Assembly: GCF_010731795.1 (NCBI RefSeq)
Contig: NZ_AP022591.1
Location: forward strand, 3,224,001 to 3,288,000
Length of the DNA: 64,000 nucleotides
Origin: Mycolicibacterium celeriflavum
Lineage (GTDB): Bacteria; Actinomycetota; Actinomycetes; Mycobacteriales; Mycobacteriaceae
Reading direction: 5' to 3'
Both the position numbers and the translations under genes were made by a program. How positions within the stretch are numbered: the stretch's first letter is position 1; each line of letters opens with the position of its first letter. The notes beneath the pieces were generated by a model. The model ran no database searches and was not told the origin of the DNA. It saw only the letters and a program-made list of their open reading frames with translations. Of the stretch, positions 26,346-35,180 are shown piece after piece.

Positions 26346-28613
26346 ATGTTCGATCCGAAGACGGTCGTTGGCGAGATGACGCTTGCGGAAAAGGCCGCCC
26401 TTGTCACCGGCGCGGACATGTGGTCGACGGTTGGGGTCGATCGGTTGAATGTGCCCTCGCTGACCTTGACCGACGGACCGCACGGGGTGCGGCGGATGGC
26501 CGAAGGTGCTGCGCCGCACGACTTCTACGAGTGCGAGCCCGCGACGGCGTTCCCGACGGCAGCGGCGACCGGATCGTCGTGGGATCCGCAGCTGCTCGAG
26601 GAGATCGGCGCCGCACTCGGCGCGGAGAGCCGCGCGCTGGGAGTCGACGTCCTTCTCGGCCCGGGCGTGAACATCAAGCGGAGCCCGTTGTGCGGACGTA
26701 ACTTCGAGTACTTCTCCGAAGACCCGGTGTTGTCTGGGCACCTGGGTGCGGCGTGGGTGCGGGGTCTTCAACGCTACGGTGTCGGCGCGTCGGTCAAGCA
26801 CTTCGCGGCCAACAATCAAGAGACACATCGCATGCGGGTCAGCGCAGAGGTCGATGAACGGACACTTCGCGAAATCTACCTGCCGGCGTTCGCACACATC
26901 GTCCGGGAAGCGGACCCGGCCACGGTGATGGCGGCCTACAACGCCGTCAACGGTGTTCCGGCGGCACAGAACCCATGGCTGCTCACCGAGATTCTTCGCG
27001 ACGATTGGCAGTTCGGCGGTGCCGTCGTGTCCGACTGGGGCGCGGTCGTCGATCCTGTTGCATCCCTGCGGGCCGGGCTTGATCTCGTGATGCCGGGGAC
27101 CGGCGGCGGTGCGGCGACGACCGTACTGCAGGCCGTCGCCAGCGGAACTCTCGAGGAGTCGGTTGTCGACCGAGCCGCCGAGCGGATCCTGGCGGTCGCA
27201 GCGCGTCTGCACAACAACCGCGACACGGACGTCGAGGTGGTCGACGGCGATCGTCATCATCGACTGGCGCGCCGGGCTGCTGCCGAGTCGGCCGTTCTCC
27301 TCACCAATGACGGTTTCCTTCCGCTTGATTCGGGCCCTGGGGGGCCGGTGGCGGTCATCGGGGAGTTCGCCCGGTCCCCGCGCTACCAAGGCGGCGGAAG
27401 CTCGCACGTGCGGCCAACCCGTCTCGAATCAGCACTGACCGAATTGACGGCAATCGTCGACGGTCGGCGCGAGATCCGATTCGCGGCCGGGTTCACCCTC
27501 GACGACGAAAGCTCCGAACCGCTGCTCGCCGATGCCGTGGCGACGGCACGGGGTGCTGAGGTTGTGTTGATGTTCCTCGGCCTACCCGAGGCCGCCGAGT
27601 CGGAGGGCTTCGACCGCACGACGCTCGACCTGCCCGTCGATCAACTCCGACTGCTGGGCGCGGTGGCCGCCGTGAATTCCAACGTCGCGGTGGTCTTGAG
27701 CAACGGCGGTGTCGTGTTGACCGCCGGCGTCGAGCAGCACGCCCGTGCCGTCCTGGAGATGTGGTTGCCGGGACAAGCAGGCGGAGGTGCGACCGCCGAA
27801 ATCCTGTTCGGGTTGGCGGAACCGGGCGGGCGGCTCGCCGAGACGATTCCCTTGGTATTGACCGACACCCCGGCCTACTGCAACTTCCCGGGCACCGCGC
27901 AGCGGGTGCTTTACGGCGAGCGGCACTACGTCGGCTATCGCTGGTTCGACACGACACATCGCGCGGTCGCCCACCCGTTCGGACACGGCCTGTCTTACAC
28001 CACTTTCGATTACGGCGACCTTCGCGTCGACGTGCCGGATCCCGAGCGTAACGAGGCGACGGTGGCGTTCACGGTCACCAACACCGGAGGCCGGGCCGGA
28101 AGCGATGTCGCCCAGGTGTATGTCAGCGATCTGGCCGCGTCGGTCGACCGGCCGCAGCGTGAACTCAAGGCATTCGGCAAGGTGCATCTAGAGCCTGGGC
28201 AAAGTCGGCATATCGAAATCCGGTTGTCCGAACGTGATTTCGCTTTTTGGGACGAACAGCGCGCGGCCTGGACCGTCGAGCCCGGGACCTTTCGTATTGT
28301 GATCGGCGCGTCCTCACGCGACCTGCGTCTGGCGGCCGACATCGATCTCGTTGTGCCCGCTCCCGCCCTGCCCCTGACAATTGACTCGTCGGTCGGAGAG
28401 TGGATGGCCAGGCCGGCCGGACGCGAGTTGTTGCTGTGCTTGATGGCGGAAAGCAACAACGATCACGCGTCAGCCCTGCAGCAGCACCCGGAGATGCTGC
28501 CGATGGTGGCCTCGATGCCGCTGAGCCGCGTCCTGGCCCTCACCGGGCAAACGCTCTCGTCGGCCGCCACCGCGGCGCTACTCGACGCGGTGAACACAGA
28601 CGTTGGGGCCTAA
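26346..28613 (+). CDS. GH3 beta-glucosidase
   Basis: Glycoside hydrolase family 3 enzyme, 755 aa. The layout is a (beta/alpha)8 domain starting LTLTDGPHGVRRM; a nucleophile motif GAVVSDWGAVVD with Asp230; a second alpha/beta sandwich domain with FLGLPEAAESEGFDRTTLDL; and a C-terminal fibronectin-III-like domain, including NTGGRAGSDVAQVYVSD. There is no signal peptide, so it is predicted cytoplasmic. It hydrolyses beta-linked glucosides or related glycosides from the non-reducing end. It appears monocistronic, and its 3' end faces the ParE remnant. Confidence 0.9.
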   Translation: MFDPKTVVGEMTLAEKAALVTGADMWSTVGVDRLNVPSLTLTDGPHGVRRMAEGAAPHDFYECEPATAFPTAAATGSSWDPQLLEEIGAALGAESRALGVDVLLGPGVNIKRSPLCGRNFEYFSEDPVLSGHLGAAWVRGLQRYGVGASVKHFAANNQETHRMRVSAEVDERTLREIYLPAFAHIVREADPATVMAAYNAVNGVPAAQNPWLLTEILRDDWQFGGAVVSDWGAVVDPVASLRAGLDLVMPGTGGGAATTVLQAVASGTLEESVVDRAAERILAVAARLHNNRDTDVEVVDGDRHHRLARRAAAESAVLLTNDGFLPLDSGPGGPVAVIGEFARSPRYQGGGSSHVRPTRLESALTELTAIVDGRREIRFAAGFTLDDESSEPLLADAVATARGAEVVLMFLGLPEAAESEGFDRTTLDLPVDQLRLLGAVAAVNSNVAVVLSNGGVVLTAGVEQHARAVLEMWLPGQAGGGATAEILFGLAEPGGRLAETIPLVLTDTPAYCNFPGTAQRVLYGERHYVGYRWFDTTHRAVAHPFGHGLSYTTFDYGDLRVDVPDPERNEATVAFTVTNTGGRAGSDVAQVYVSDLAASVDRPQRELKAFGKVHLEPGQSRHIEIRLSERDFAFWDEQRAAWTVEPGTFRIVIGASSRDLRLAADIDLVVPAPALPLTIDSSVGEWMARPAGRELLLCLMAESNNDHASALQQHPEMLPMVASMPLSRVLALTGQTLSSAATAALLDAVNTDVGA

Positions 28614-28689
28614 CAGTTCTGGCGCCCAAGAAAGCAGTATCCCCATGATTCTTCTCATGCTCGCAAGCGATCCGCCCGCCTTCTTCGGC

Positions 28690-28934
28690 GGACTCCATCC
28701 GCTTGTGGAGCACGCGCACCACATCAATGAGATCATCGCTGGCAATTCGGTAGTACAGCGTCTGCGAACCGACCGCATACCGGCGGTAGCCCGCGCGTAC
28801 CTCATCGGACGGCGCCCGATCAGCGGATTGTCCACAATTCGTTCGATCGCCCGCTGGATCTCGCGCAGGTACCTCTCGGCCTGATCGTCGCTCCAACGCT
28901 CTCGGGTGTAGTCCCAAATGTCATTCACGTCCAC
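28690..28934 (-). pseudogene. ParE/RelE-type toxin remnant, frameshifted
   Basis: Two frames together spell one ParE-like toxin. The first frame gives DIWDYTRERWSDDQAERYLR and IERIVDNPLIGRR. The second frame continues as DEVRAGYRRYAVGSQTLYYR and DVVRVLHKRMES. The switch falls near 28810-28820 and fits loss of one base. The usual N-terminal strand before DIWDYT is also missing, and the downstream frame runs on without a normal stop. No ParD-type antitoxin gene is adjacent. It looks like a decayed orphan; a sequencing error alone would not explain the short N-terminus. Confidence 0.7.
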
Positions 28935-28947
28935 CTCCGGGATTGGC

Positions 28948-29637
28948 TCAGCCTTCCAGGACGGAGACGACTTTCTTCGCCGTTGCCTTGGCCGACCCGG
29001 GATTCTGGCCCGTCACCAGGCGTCCATCGGCGACGGTGTACGAGGCGAAGGGAAGCAGGCCCTTCTCATACTGTGCGCCGCGCTTCTTGACTTCTTCCTC
29101 GGCGTTGTAGGGCACCAGCTTGTCGACGCGGGCCAGGACCTCCTCCAACCAAGCGAAACCGGTCAGCTTGCGGCCAGCGACCAGCAGCGATCCGTCCGAC
29201 AATCGGGTGTTGAGCAGACCGCAGTAGCCATGACACACCGAGGACACAACTCCGCCGCGCTCGAAGATTTCCCGTGTAATGCGTTGCAAGCCCTCACTAT
29301 CGGGGAAATCAAACATCACCGCATGACCGCCGGTGAAATAGATCGCGTCGAAGTCCGCCGAGTCGATCTCATCGGGTGCGGCGGTGTCGGCCAGCAGCGC
29401 CATCTTCGCTTCGTCGGCATTCCAAGCCTTCGCAGTCTTGTCGTAGTTCGGAAACTTCAATGACCGCGGCTCCAACGGTGACAAGCCTCCCTTCGGGCTG
29501 ACGATCGACTGCTCGTATCCCGCTTCGGCGAAGACGTGGTAGGCGTGCGTCAACTCCGAGAGCCACAGTCCAGTCGCCTCGGAGGGGTCCTCATAGTGCG
29601 CGACGTTGGTGACAACGTTCAAGATGCGCTTGGTCAT
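28948..29637 (-). CDS. DJ-1/PfpI (class I glutamine amidotransferase-like) protein
   Basis: Protein of 229 aa in the DJ-1/PfpI superfamily, close to the HchA/glyoxalase-III-like group. The nucleophile elbow is SSVCHGYCG, with Cys135 followed by His136. Upstream are the expected DAIYFTGGHAVMFDFPD and the N-terminal ILNVVTNVAHYEDP. Family members act as chaperone, protease, deglycase or glyoxalase proteins; which applies is not decided by the sequence. It is followed on the opposite side by a VOC protein, also on the minus strand. Confidence 0.85.
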   Translation of the reverse strand: MTKRILNVVTNVAHYEDPSEATGLWLSELTHAYHVFAEAGYEQSIVSPKGGLSPLEPRSLKFPNYDKTAKAWNADEAKMALLADTAAPDEIDSADFDAIYFTGGHAVMFDFPDSEGLQRITREIFERGGVVSSVCHGYCGLLNTRLSDGSLLVAGRKLTGFAWLEEVLARVDKLVPYNAEEEVKKRGAQYEKGLLPFASYTVADGRLVTGQNPGSAKATAKKVVSVLEG

Positions 29638-29678
29638 CCTCTAAGGATCGCGCTGATCGCTGATCGACGCCAGTGTCT

Positions 29679-30077
29679 TCAGTCGCGGTCGTAGTGACAC
29701 ACGGCTTCCAACATGATCCCGAACGGATCGAGCCAGAACGTGGCGTAATACGGCGGCGGGTACTCCGGAAAGAACCGCGGTCGATGGATCACGTTGCCGC
29801 TCCGTGACAGCACGTGGCGATGTACCCGCTCCACATCGCTCCGCGTCTTCACCATGAACGCCAAGTGCTGCAGGCCGATCGTGTCGCGCGAGTACGGCGT
29901 CGGCTCTGCAGCCGGGTACAAGAACAGGTACGTCCCTGGCTTTCCGCCTGCGGGCTTATAGGCGCACTGATCACTGGCGGCGAGGAACACCTCGAAACCC
30001 AGCAACGGCAGCAGCTCGTTGTAATATGCCTGCGCGCGTGCGAGATCCGGAACATTCAGCCCAATATGCCCGAGCAC
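29679..30077 (-). CDS. VOC (glyoxalase/dioxygenase superfamily) protein
   Basis: Single vicinal-oxygen-chelate module, 132 aa, from GTG 30077. The domain begins directly with VLGHIGLNVPDLARAQAYYN. The longer frame to 30131 adds unrelated residues. Metal-ligand candidates are the His of GHIG, the His of LQHLAFMVKT and the Glu of MLEAVCHYD. VOC proteins of this size cover glyoxalases, fosfomycin-type thiol transferases and uncharacterised detoxification enzymes. The neighbours (DJ-1-like and flavin reductase-like genes) are compatible with detoxification but prove nothing. Confidence 0.78.
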   Translation of the reverse strand: MLGHIGLNVPDLARAQAYYNELLPLLGFEVFLAASDQCAYKPAGGKPGTYLFLYPAAEPTPYSRDTIGLQHLAFMVKTRSDVERVHRHVLSRSGNVIHRPRFFPEYPPPYYATFWLDPFGIMLEAVCHYDRD

Positions 30078-30162
30078 GCCACGTATCCTGCCACAGCAAG
30101 CGCCAACACAAAGGTGCCCGAAGATCGCCAAACCGGGGCCAGCTTCGGCGCCGATGACTGAA

Positions 30163-30684
30163 TCAGGCCTCGTGTCCCGGCGTCAGGCCCCGGACGTCGG
30201 CGAAGGTGATCCAGTCCTCGAGAGCATCTGGTGATTCGCCGGCCACGGGCTCGAGCAAGTGACCAACGTGATCGCCGAGATCGAAGCGACGACGTATCGC
30301 CCCGATGAACCATGCGTCGGCGTCGTCGAGAACCGGTAGCCCTTCGGGCCCGCTGTGCCATGCACAGCGATCGAATTTGTTGATCTGATCGCCGGTCTCG
30401 CTGCCGAACAACTCCGCCAACGATAGGTGCCGGCGAGCCACCACGTGGACGGCCAAGTGGGTCGCGTTCTGCGCCACTCGAAATGTGTGGTTCTTCTTGG
30501 ATAGGCCGATCATGAAGCGGGCTGGGTTGATGCTGGTTTGACTGGCAAATCCGACCAGACATCCCGCTGAATCATTACCGCCACGCGTGGTGACCAAGAA
30601 CATCGGGTAGTCCAACCGCCCGACTACTGCCTCGAACGCGCCGCTACCCGATTCCGACATCGCCTGCAGTATGTCTGTCCCCAT
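30163..30684 (-). CDS. Flavin reductase-like FMN-binding protein
   Basis: Flavin reductase-like domain protein, 173 aa. The FMN-binding split barrel is recognisable from YPMFLVTTRGG, CLVGFASQTSINPARFMIGL and LAVHVVARRHLSLAELFG. Such proteins either supply reduced flavin to a monooxygenase or act as small oxidoreductases. Two starts are possible: ATG 30684, and ATG 30660 with a nearby GCAGG. The gene runs out of a decayed NTF2-like gene on the same strand. Confidence 0.78.
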   Translation of the reverse strand: MGTDILQAMSESGSGAFEAVVGRLDYPMFLVTTRGGNDSAGCLVGFASQTSINPARFMIGLSKKNHTFRVAQNATHLAVHVVARRHLSLAELFGSETGDQINKFDRCAWHSGPEGLPVLDDADAWFIGAIRRRFDLGDHVGHLLEPVAGESPDALEDWITFADVRGLTPGHEA

Positions 30685-30844
30685 ATGGGTTCGGGCGCAA
30701 ATCGGGCGAGCGGCGAGTCACGCAGTTTTTCGCGTCCCTGAGTGATGAAGAGCGGGCGCAGAGAAAGCAACTAGCTGGACTGCCTGCTCCGGTCGATCGC
30801 AAGCCAGAATTCATCAACAATTCGGGGTGGATCCTCTTTGGATC

Positions 30845-31278
30845 GCCCATGCTCTTGGCCGTCTGCGTTGAGTAGGTGAGCGTACGGGTCACCGTCCCAA
30901 CGTGTTCGGGGATCGGATAGTAGGTCTTGATGAGCAGGTCGCCGGACTGATCCCAGGCGAAGGTCTCGATACTGTACGCAGATTGGACGTCGGGCTCGGT
31001 GCCGAAGAAGTTCTCACATGCCCAAGCCATTTCGTCCCCGTTGACCTGGACCGTGATCATCTCGATTCTGAGGATTGCCTGGAACATGTCGAATGCATCT
31101 GACGTGGCGGCCGCGAAGCCGTGCTTCTCCTCAGTGCCGACCGGATCGAACATTCGCACGTCACCTGGGAGATGGTGCGCCGTGAGGCGACCCACTCGTC
31201 TTTCTTGCCGGCGTTCCACAGCTCAGCATGTTTCGCGGCGTGCGCCTATCTCGCGCGCCGACTCGAAACGTTGCTCAT
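30845..31278 (-). pseudogene. NTF2/SnoaL-like gene with several frame lesions
   Basis: The homology is split over frames. From ATG 31278 the frame hits TAG at 31246-31248, then continues as HAELWNAGKKDEWVA and ASRRTIS. A shift at the C run around 31167-31169 then moves to the frame reading GDVRMFDPVGTEEKHGF, MITVQVNGDEMAW, and ETFAWDQSGDLLIKTYY. Restoring one C at the run rejoins the last two parts. The whole resembles a SnoaL-like cyclase/epoxide-hydrolase fold. The stop codon plus at least one shift indicate a real pseudogene. The 3' limit is approximate because the frame continues into the flavin reductase-like gene. Confidence 0.65.
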
Positions 31279-31341
31279 CGTCTACTCCATCAATGTTGGT
31301 GATACCGCGTCACCATAAAATGACGGATGTAATCTTTTGTC

Positions 31342-31509
31342 ATGCCCGTTCGGAATGCTTCGCCGACGACGCACCACGTGGTGATCGCGGTATCCGGCCG
31401 GCGGATCGAGCGCGCGGCTCTCGGCTTCCGATTCTCCGAGTTCGAACTCGACGATGTCGGTCTACGCGTCCTCCTGCCCATCACCCTGCTGTCGACCGAT
31501 CTTCCATGA
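31342..31509 (+). CDS. Possible 55-residue leader peptide coupled to the SDR gene
   Basis: ATG 31342 opens a short frame that ends in TGA at 31507-31509, sharing ATGA with the SDR start at 31506. The predicted peptide (MPVRNASPTTHHVVIAVSGR at its start) has no recognisable domain and no clear ribosome binding site. The four-base overlap matches the coupling used elsewhere in this window and gives the SDR start a means of translation, since it too has no Shine-Dalgarno. It could also be chance. Confidence 0.3.
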   Translation: MPVRNASPTTHHVVIAVSGRRIERAALGFRFSEFELDDVGLRVLLPITLLSTDLP

Positions 31510-32393
31510 CCACAGAGACGAGTGTTGAAATGGCCGAATTACAAGGAAAAGTCGCGATTGTCACGGGCACGAGCCGCGGTGTCGGCGTGGGGATCGCGCA
31601 TGAGCTCCTTCGCGCCGGAGCAACGGTCATCGGATGCTCGCGTGCACCACTGGACGCATTGCCCGGCACCGAGACCAACCCCGGTTGGTCCGGCCGGTCC
31701 GCTCAAATGGTGTGCGATCAAGGCGATTACCGGGCCATCGACGCCTTTGTCACACAGGTCGTCGACAACTACGGGCGCGTAGACATCCTCGTCAACAACG
31801 CCGGCGGCACTGTCCCTTCCCCGTCGGTAGATGCCGTCCCTAGCTTGGTCTCGCGCATCCAGGGCGCACCGGCGAGTGACGACGACTACGAACGCAGCGT
31901 GCTGTTTCATGCCTTCGCCGTGCAGATGAACCTGATCAGTCCGATGTGGTTCGCGATCCGCGCGTACCGGCAGATGAAAACCCAAGACGGCACGGGCTGC
32001 ATCATCAACATCTCCAGCGGAGCGAGCCATCCCGCCGGCTCCCCCACTCTGGTGTCTTACGGCGCGGCCAAGGCGGGCCTCAACCACATGACACGATCGC
32101 TGGCCCAGGAATGGGGCCCCACCGTACGGGTGAACTGTGTGGCGCTCGGACCCACCATCACCGAGAACTTCCAGTCATTCGTCCTGCCCAAGGATGATCC
32201 GGACGGCGCCAAATACTTCGAGCCCATTCCCCTCAAACGCGGAGGCGAGCCCGCAGAAGTGGGACGCACATGCGTGTTCCTCGCCTCCGGGGCGGCGGAC
32301 TACATCAACGGCACCACCATCGAAATCGACGGCGGGATGCTCCCCGGGGTCCTGTACGACGCCGGCCTCAAGACCATCACCGACCTACTGTGA
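31506..32393 (+). CDS. Short-chain dehydrogenase/reductase
   Basis: Classical SDR of 295 aa. The cofactor motif is VAIVTGTSRGVGVGIAHELL, the structural motif is VDILVNNAGG, and the active site has Ser in INISSGAS and YGAAK. ATG 31506 is used; ATG 31530 (MAELQGK) is equally possible. It is followed 10 bases later by a DapB-like oxidoreductase and then a TetR gene, so this is a small catabolic-type operon with its own regulator. The substrate is unknown, probably a hydroxylated lipid, steroid or terpenoid. Confidence 0.88.
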   Translation: MTTETSVEMAELQGKVAIVTGTSRGVGVGIAHELLRAGATVIGCSRAPLDALPGTETNPGWSGRSAQMVCDQGDYRAIDAFVTQVVDNYGRVDILVNNAGGTVPSPSVDAVPSLVSRIQGAPASDDDYERSVLFHAFAVQMNLISPMWFAIRAYRQMKTQDGTGCIINISSGASHPAGSPTLVSYGAAKAGLNHMTRSLAQEWGPTVRVNCVALGPTITENFQSFVLPKDDPDGAKYFEPIPLKRGGEPAEVGRTCVFLASGAADYINGTTIEIDGGMLPGVLYDAGLKTITDLL

Positions 32394-32403
32394 AGGAAAC
32401 ACC

Positions 32404-33477
32404 GTGAGCCGTCGCGTCATTCAATTCTCCACCGGTAACGTTGGTGTCCACGCACTGCGCACCATCATCGGGCGTCCAGACCTCGAACTCGTCGGTGTGC
32501 ACGCCGCTTCGCCGGACAAGATCGGCCGAGATGCCGCAGACCTCTGCGGCCTGCCCAGCCCGACCGGAGTCGTCGCGACGTCGGACATCGAAGAACTCGT
32601 TGCGCTGCAATCCGACTGCGTGGTCTACACCTCGCAGGCCGAGACACGCCCGCATGAGGCAATGGCGGACTTGACCCGCTTCCTGAGCACCGGGACCAAC
32701 GTGGTCGGGACGTCCTTTGTCTGGTTGGTCGCACCCGACTTCACCGACGCATGGTTGCGCGAACCACTGCAGCGGGCATGCGAAGAGGGCGACTCGACGC
32801 TGTACGTCAACGGCATCGATCCGGGCTTTTCCGGCGACACGCTCGTGTACGCAGCACTGACCCTCGCCGGCCGGGCCACCGCCATCACCGTCCAGGAAAT
32901 CTGCGAATACGGCAGTTACGACGACGCCGAATTCACCGGTGTCAGCTTTGGTTTCGGCACCGATCCCGAGCACGAGCCCATCCTCTTCGCGCCGGGAGTG
33001 CTCGCGTCGATGTGGGGAGCGCAGGTGCGCAGCCTGGCCCGCGACATCGGCGTGACGCTCGACGAGGTGCGCGAGCGGCACGAGAAGTGGGTGACGCCGG
33101 AACCGATCTCCACGACCATGATGGACGTCTCCCCCGGCCAGGTAGCCGCAGTTCGATTCGGTGTGGAAGGCATCCGCGACGGCGAGGTCATCATCACGAT
33201 GGAGCACATCAACAGACTCACCCCCGCCGACGCACCGGACTGGGCCTACCCGCCGGACGGCAGACCGGGCGTGCACCGCGTCACCGTCGCCGGCGATCCC
33301 GGCATCCGAATCGACACCCATGTCGGTGGATCCGGCGTCGACCACAACATCGGGGGTGTAGTCGCCACCGCGGCGCGGGCCGTGAACGCCGTCGAGGCAG
33401 TGTGTCGGGCGCCCGCCGGCATCCTCGCCGCACACGACCTACGACCCCTCGACCATCTACGCGGCACCATGTGGTGA
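32404..33477 (+). CDS. Dihydrodipicolinate reductase-like NAD(P)-binding protein
   Basis: Protein of 357 aa from GTG 32404, which follows AAGGAA. The N-terminal Rossmann fold begins VIQFSTGNVGVHALRTIIGR, as in the DapB N-terminal-like proteins (such as 2,4-diaminopentanoate dehydrogenase relatives) common in mycobacteria. The central part contains LYVNGIDPGFSGDTLVYAAL, and the C-terminus HVGGSGVDHNIGGVVATAAR. It is not a lysine-pathway enzyme by context; its neighbours are an SDR and a TetR regulator. Function unknown. Confidence 0.78.
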   Translation: MSRRVIQFSTGNVGVHALRTIIGRPDLELVGVHAASPDKIGRDAADLCGLPSPTGVVATSDIEELVALQSDCVVYTSQAETRPHEAMADLTRFLSTGTNVVGTSFVWLVAPDFTDAWLREPLQRACEEGDSTLYVNGIDPGFSGDTLVYAALTLAGRATAITVQEICEYGSYDDAEFTGVSFGFGTDPEHEPILFAPGVLASMWGAQVRSLARDIGVTLDEVRERHEKWVTPEPISTTMMDVSPGQVAAVRFGVEGIRDGEVIITMEHINRLTPADAPDWAYPPDGRPGVHRVTVAGDPGIRIDTHVGGSGVDHNIGGVVATAARAVNAVEAVCRAPAGILAAHDLRPLDHLRGTMW

Positions 33478-33478
33478 C

Positions 33479-34123
33479 ATGGGTCGCATAGCAGGGCCGC
33501 CAGGGCCCCGGCGGCCGCCGAGCGGTAACCAGGAACGCGCCGAACGCAGCCGCCGAGCCGTCATCGACGAAACCGTGCGCTACATCCTCGACGAAGGTTT
33601 CGTAGCTCCCAGCGTGCGACGTATCACCGAACGCGCCGGTCTCACTTGGGGAGTGGTGCAGTACCACTTCGGAGACCTCGGCGGCCTCCTGATGGCCGTG
33701 GTCGACCAGGGACTCGCCGAACTCACCGAAGCGCTCGAAGGTCTGCGCGAGCAGACCGCGAGCCTGGCCATCGATCGCCGAACCCAGGTCGTCGTCGACG
33801 CGATGTGGCAGGCGTTCTCCAGCCCGACATCAATGGCCGCGCTCGAAATCCTCATCTCCACCCGCGCAGCGCGCGGCAGTAAGGTCAACGCTCAATTGTC
33901 GGACACCATGCGCCAATTCACCGAACTCGGCAGGCATCTAGGCGAAGACCTGGACGCACCGCAGGCCATGGAGATCGGCAACCTCATCTGGGCGACGCTG
34001 CGGGGAATCGTGCTCGCGCAAATGGTGTCACCACAACCGATCGACACCAGCAGAGACCGCAAGGCGCTCATTGATGTGCTGAACACCTACATCCGAGCAC
34101 AGGGCCGCGGCGTCGGCAGTTGA
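33479..34123 (+). CDS. TetR-family regulator of the SDR operon
   Basis: TetR-type regulator, 214 aa, starting one base after the stop of the DapB-like gene. The N-terminus is proline/arginine-rich, then a helix-turn-helix with APSVRRITERAGLTWGVVQY and HFGDLGGLL. As the third gene of the operon it is transcribed with the enzymes it probably controls. The 188 bases downstream of it contain no convincing gene; a 50-codon frame on the minus strand is mentioned under rejected items. Confidence 0.85.
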   Translation: MGRIAGPPGPRRPPSGNQERAERSRRAVIDETVRYILDEGFVAPSVRRITERAGLTWGVVQYHFGDLGGLLMAVVDQGLAELTEALEGLREQTASLAIDRRTQVVVDAMWQAFSSPTSMAALEILISTRAARGSKVNAQLSDTMRQFTELGRHLGEDLDAPQAMEIGNLIWATLRGIVLAQMVSPQPIDTSRDRKALIDVLNTYIRAQGRGVGS

Positions 34124-34311
34124 GTTCTGCGGTACGCAGGCGTGTCTACGCGCGCGGTTTCCTGGATGTCGAGATCGGCGCTGATGAGGCCGTCGGCCTG
34201 GTCCGCGGCGAAGCGTTTGGCCGAGATCATCACTCTCGCACGGCTTCGCGACACGGCACTCGCCCGGCGTGGCTACACCCTTAACAGGAGTCTCATTGTT
34301 AACATCCTGCC

Positions 34312-35115
34312 GTGGAAGGCCCGCCGGAGACATCGAGCCTTCGGCGACCCGTTTCCCGGCGCGACGCATTGCGCTACGCCGCCACTGCGTCGGCGCTGGC
34401 CGGGTTGGGTGCGGCATCGGCGAGTGCCGGCAGTCCCACCGCAGCAGCCGCCGCTCCAACTCTCATCGACTACGCCATGCGCCAGATTCCCGCCCAAGCC
34501 ATCCGAGCCGCCGGCCACTCCGGGGTGATCAACTACGTATCGACCTCGCGGCCCGGCTCGTCCTTCGGCGCCAAGCCGATCACTCTTCCCTACGCCAAAT
34601 CCCTGACCGCCGCCGGTTTGGTCATCGTCAGCAATTACCAATACGGAAAGCCGGGGGGAACAGCACCGTCGGACTTCACGCGGGGGTACGCCGGCGGCGT
34701 CGCCGACGCGCGCACCGCCTGGAGTCTGCACACCGCGGCCGGTGGTGGTCGGAGTGCACCGATTTTCTTCAGCGTCGACGACGATATCGACCGCACTACG
34801 TGGAACGACGTTGCGCTGCAGTGGTTTCGGGGAATCAACTCGGTGCTCGGCGTGCAGCGCACCGGTATTTACGGAGGGATCAATCCCTGCCAGTGGGCCG
34901 CGGCCGATGGTGTCATCGGGCGGTCACAATCGCCCGGCCACGTCTGGGCGTGGCAGACCCGGTCCTGGTCTCGCGGTCAGATCTACCCCGCGGCGGTTCT
35001 GTACCAGCGCATCATCGACACCGCGTCGAATCCGGGACCGATCGTCGGCGGCATCCGCGTCGACGTCAACGACGTCCTGGCCAGCGATTGCGGCCAGTGG
35101 AATCTACATCCGTAG
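34312..35115 (+). CDS. Tat-exported DUF1906 glycoside-hydrolase-like protein
   Basis: Protein of 267 aa similar to M. tuberculosis Rv2525c. The N-terminus has a twin-arginine motif, PVSRRDALRYAA, with Arg16-Arg17 ahead of a hydrophobic stretch, so export is by the Tat pathway. The DUF1906 TIM-barrel-like domain follows: AGHSGVINYVSTSRPGSSF, IVSNYQYGKPGG, APIFFSVDDDIDR and HVWAWQTRSW, ending GIRVDVNDVL. Acidic residues in FFSVDDD are placed like glycosidase catalytic residues. Rv2525c is linked to cell-wall homeostasis; the same role here is inferred. The start is GTG 34312. Confidence 0.82.
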   Translation: MEGPPETSSLRRPVSRRDALRYAATASALAGLGAASASAGSPTAAAAAPTLIDYAMRQIPAQAIRAAGHSGVINYVSTSRPGSSFGAKPITLPYAKSLTAAGLVIVSNYQYGKPGGTAPSDFTRGYAGGVADARTAWSLHTAAGGGRSAPIFFSVDDDIDRTTWNDVALQWFRGINSVLGVQRTGIYGGINPCQWAAADGVIGRSQSPGHVWAWQTRSWSRGQIYPAAVLYQRIIDTASNPGPIVGGIRVDVNDVLASDCGQWNLHP

Positions 35116-35180
35116 GGCCAGGGCGGCGGCAATGGCGCGGCACAGCGTCGTCGAAGCAACAGGGTCCCGGGGCGTCTCGG

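Noticed and set aside
34108..34254. About 50-codon minus-strand frame (VMISAKRFAADQADGLIS) downstream of the TetR gene
   Set aside because: The sequence looks protein-like but is short, has no ribosome binding site and I cannot name a family. It could be a gene remnant.
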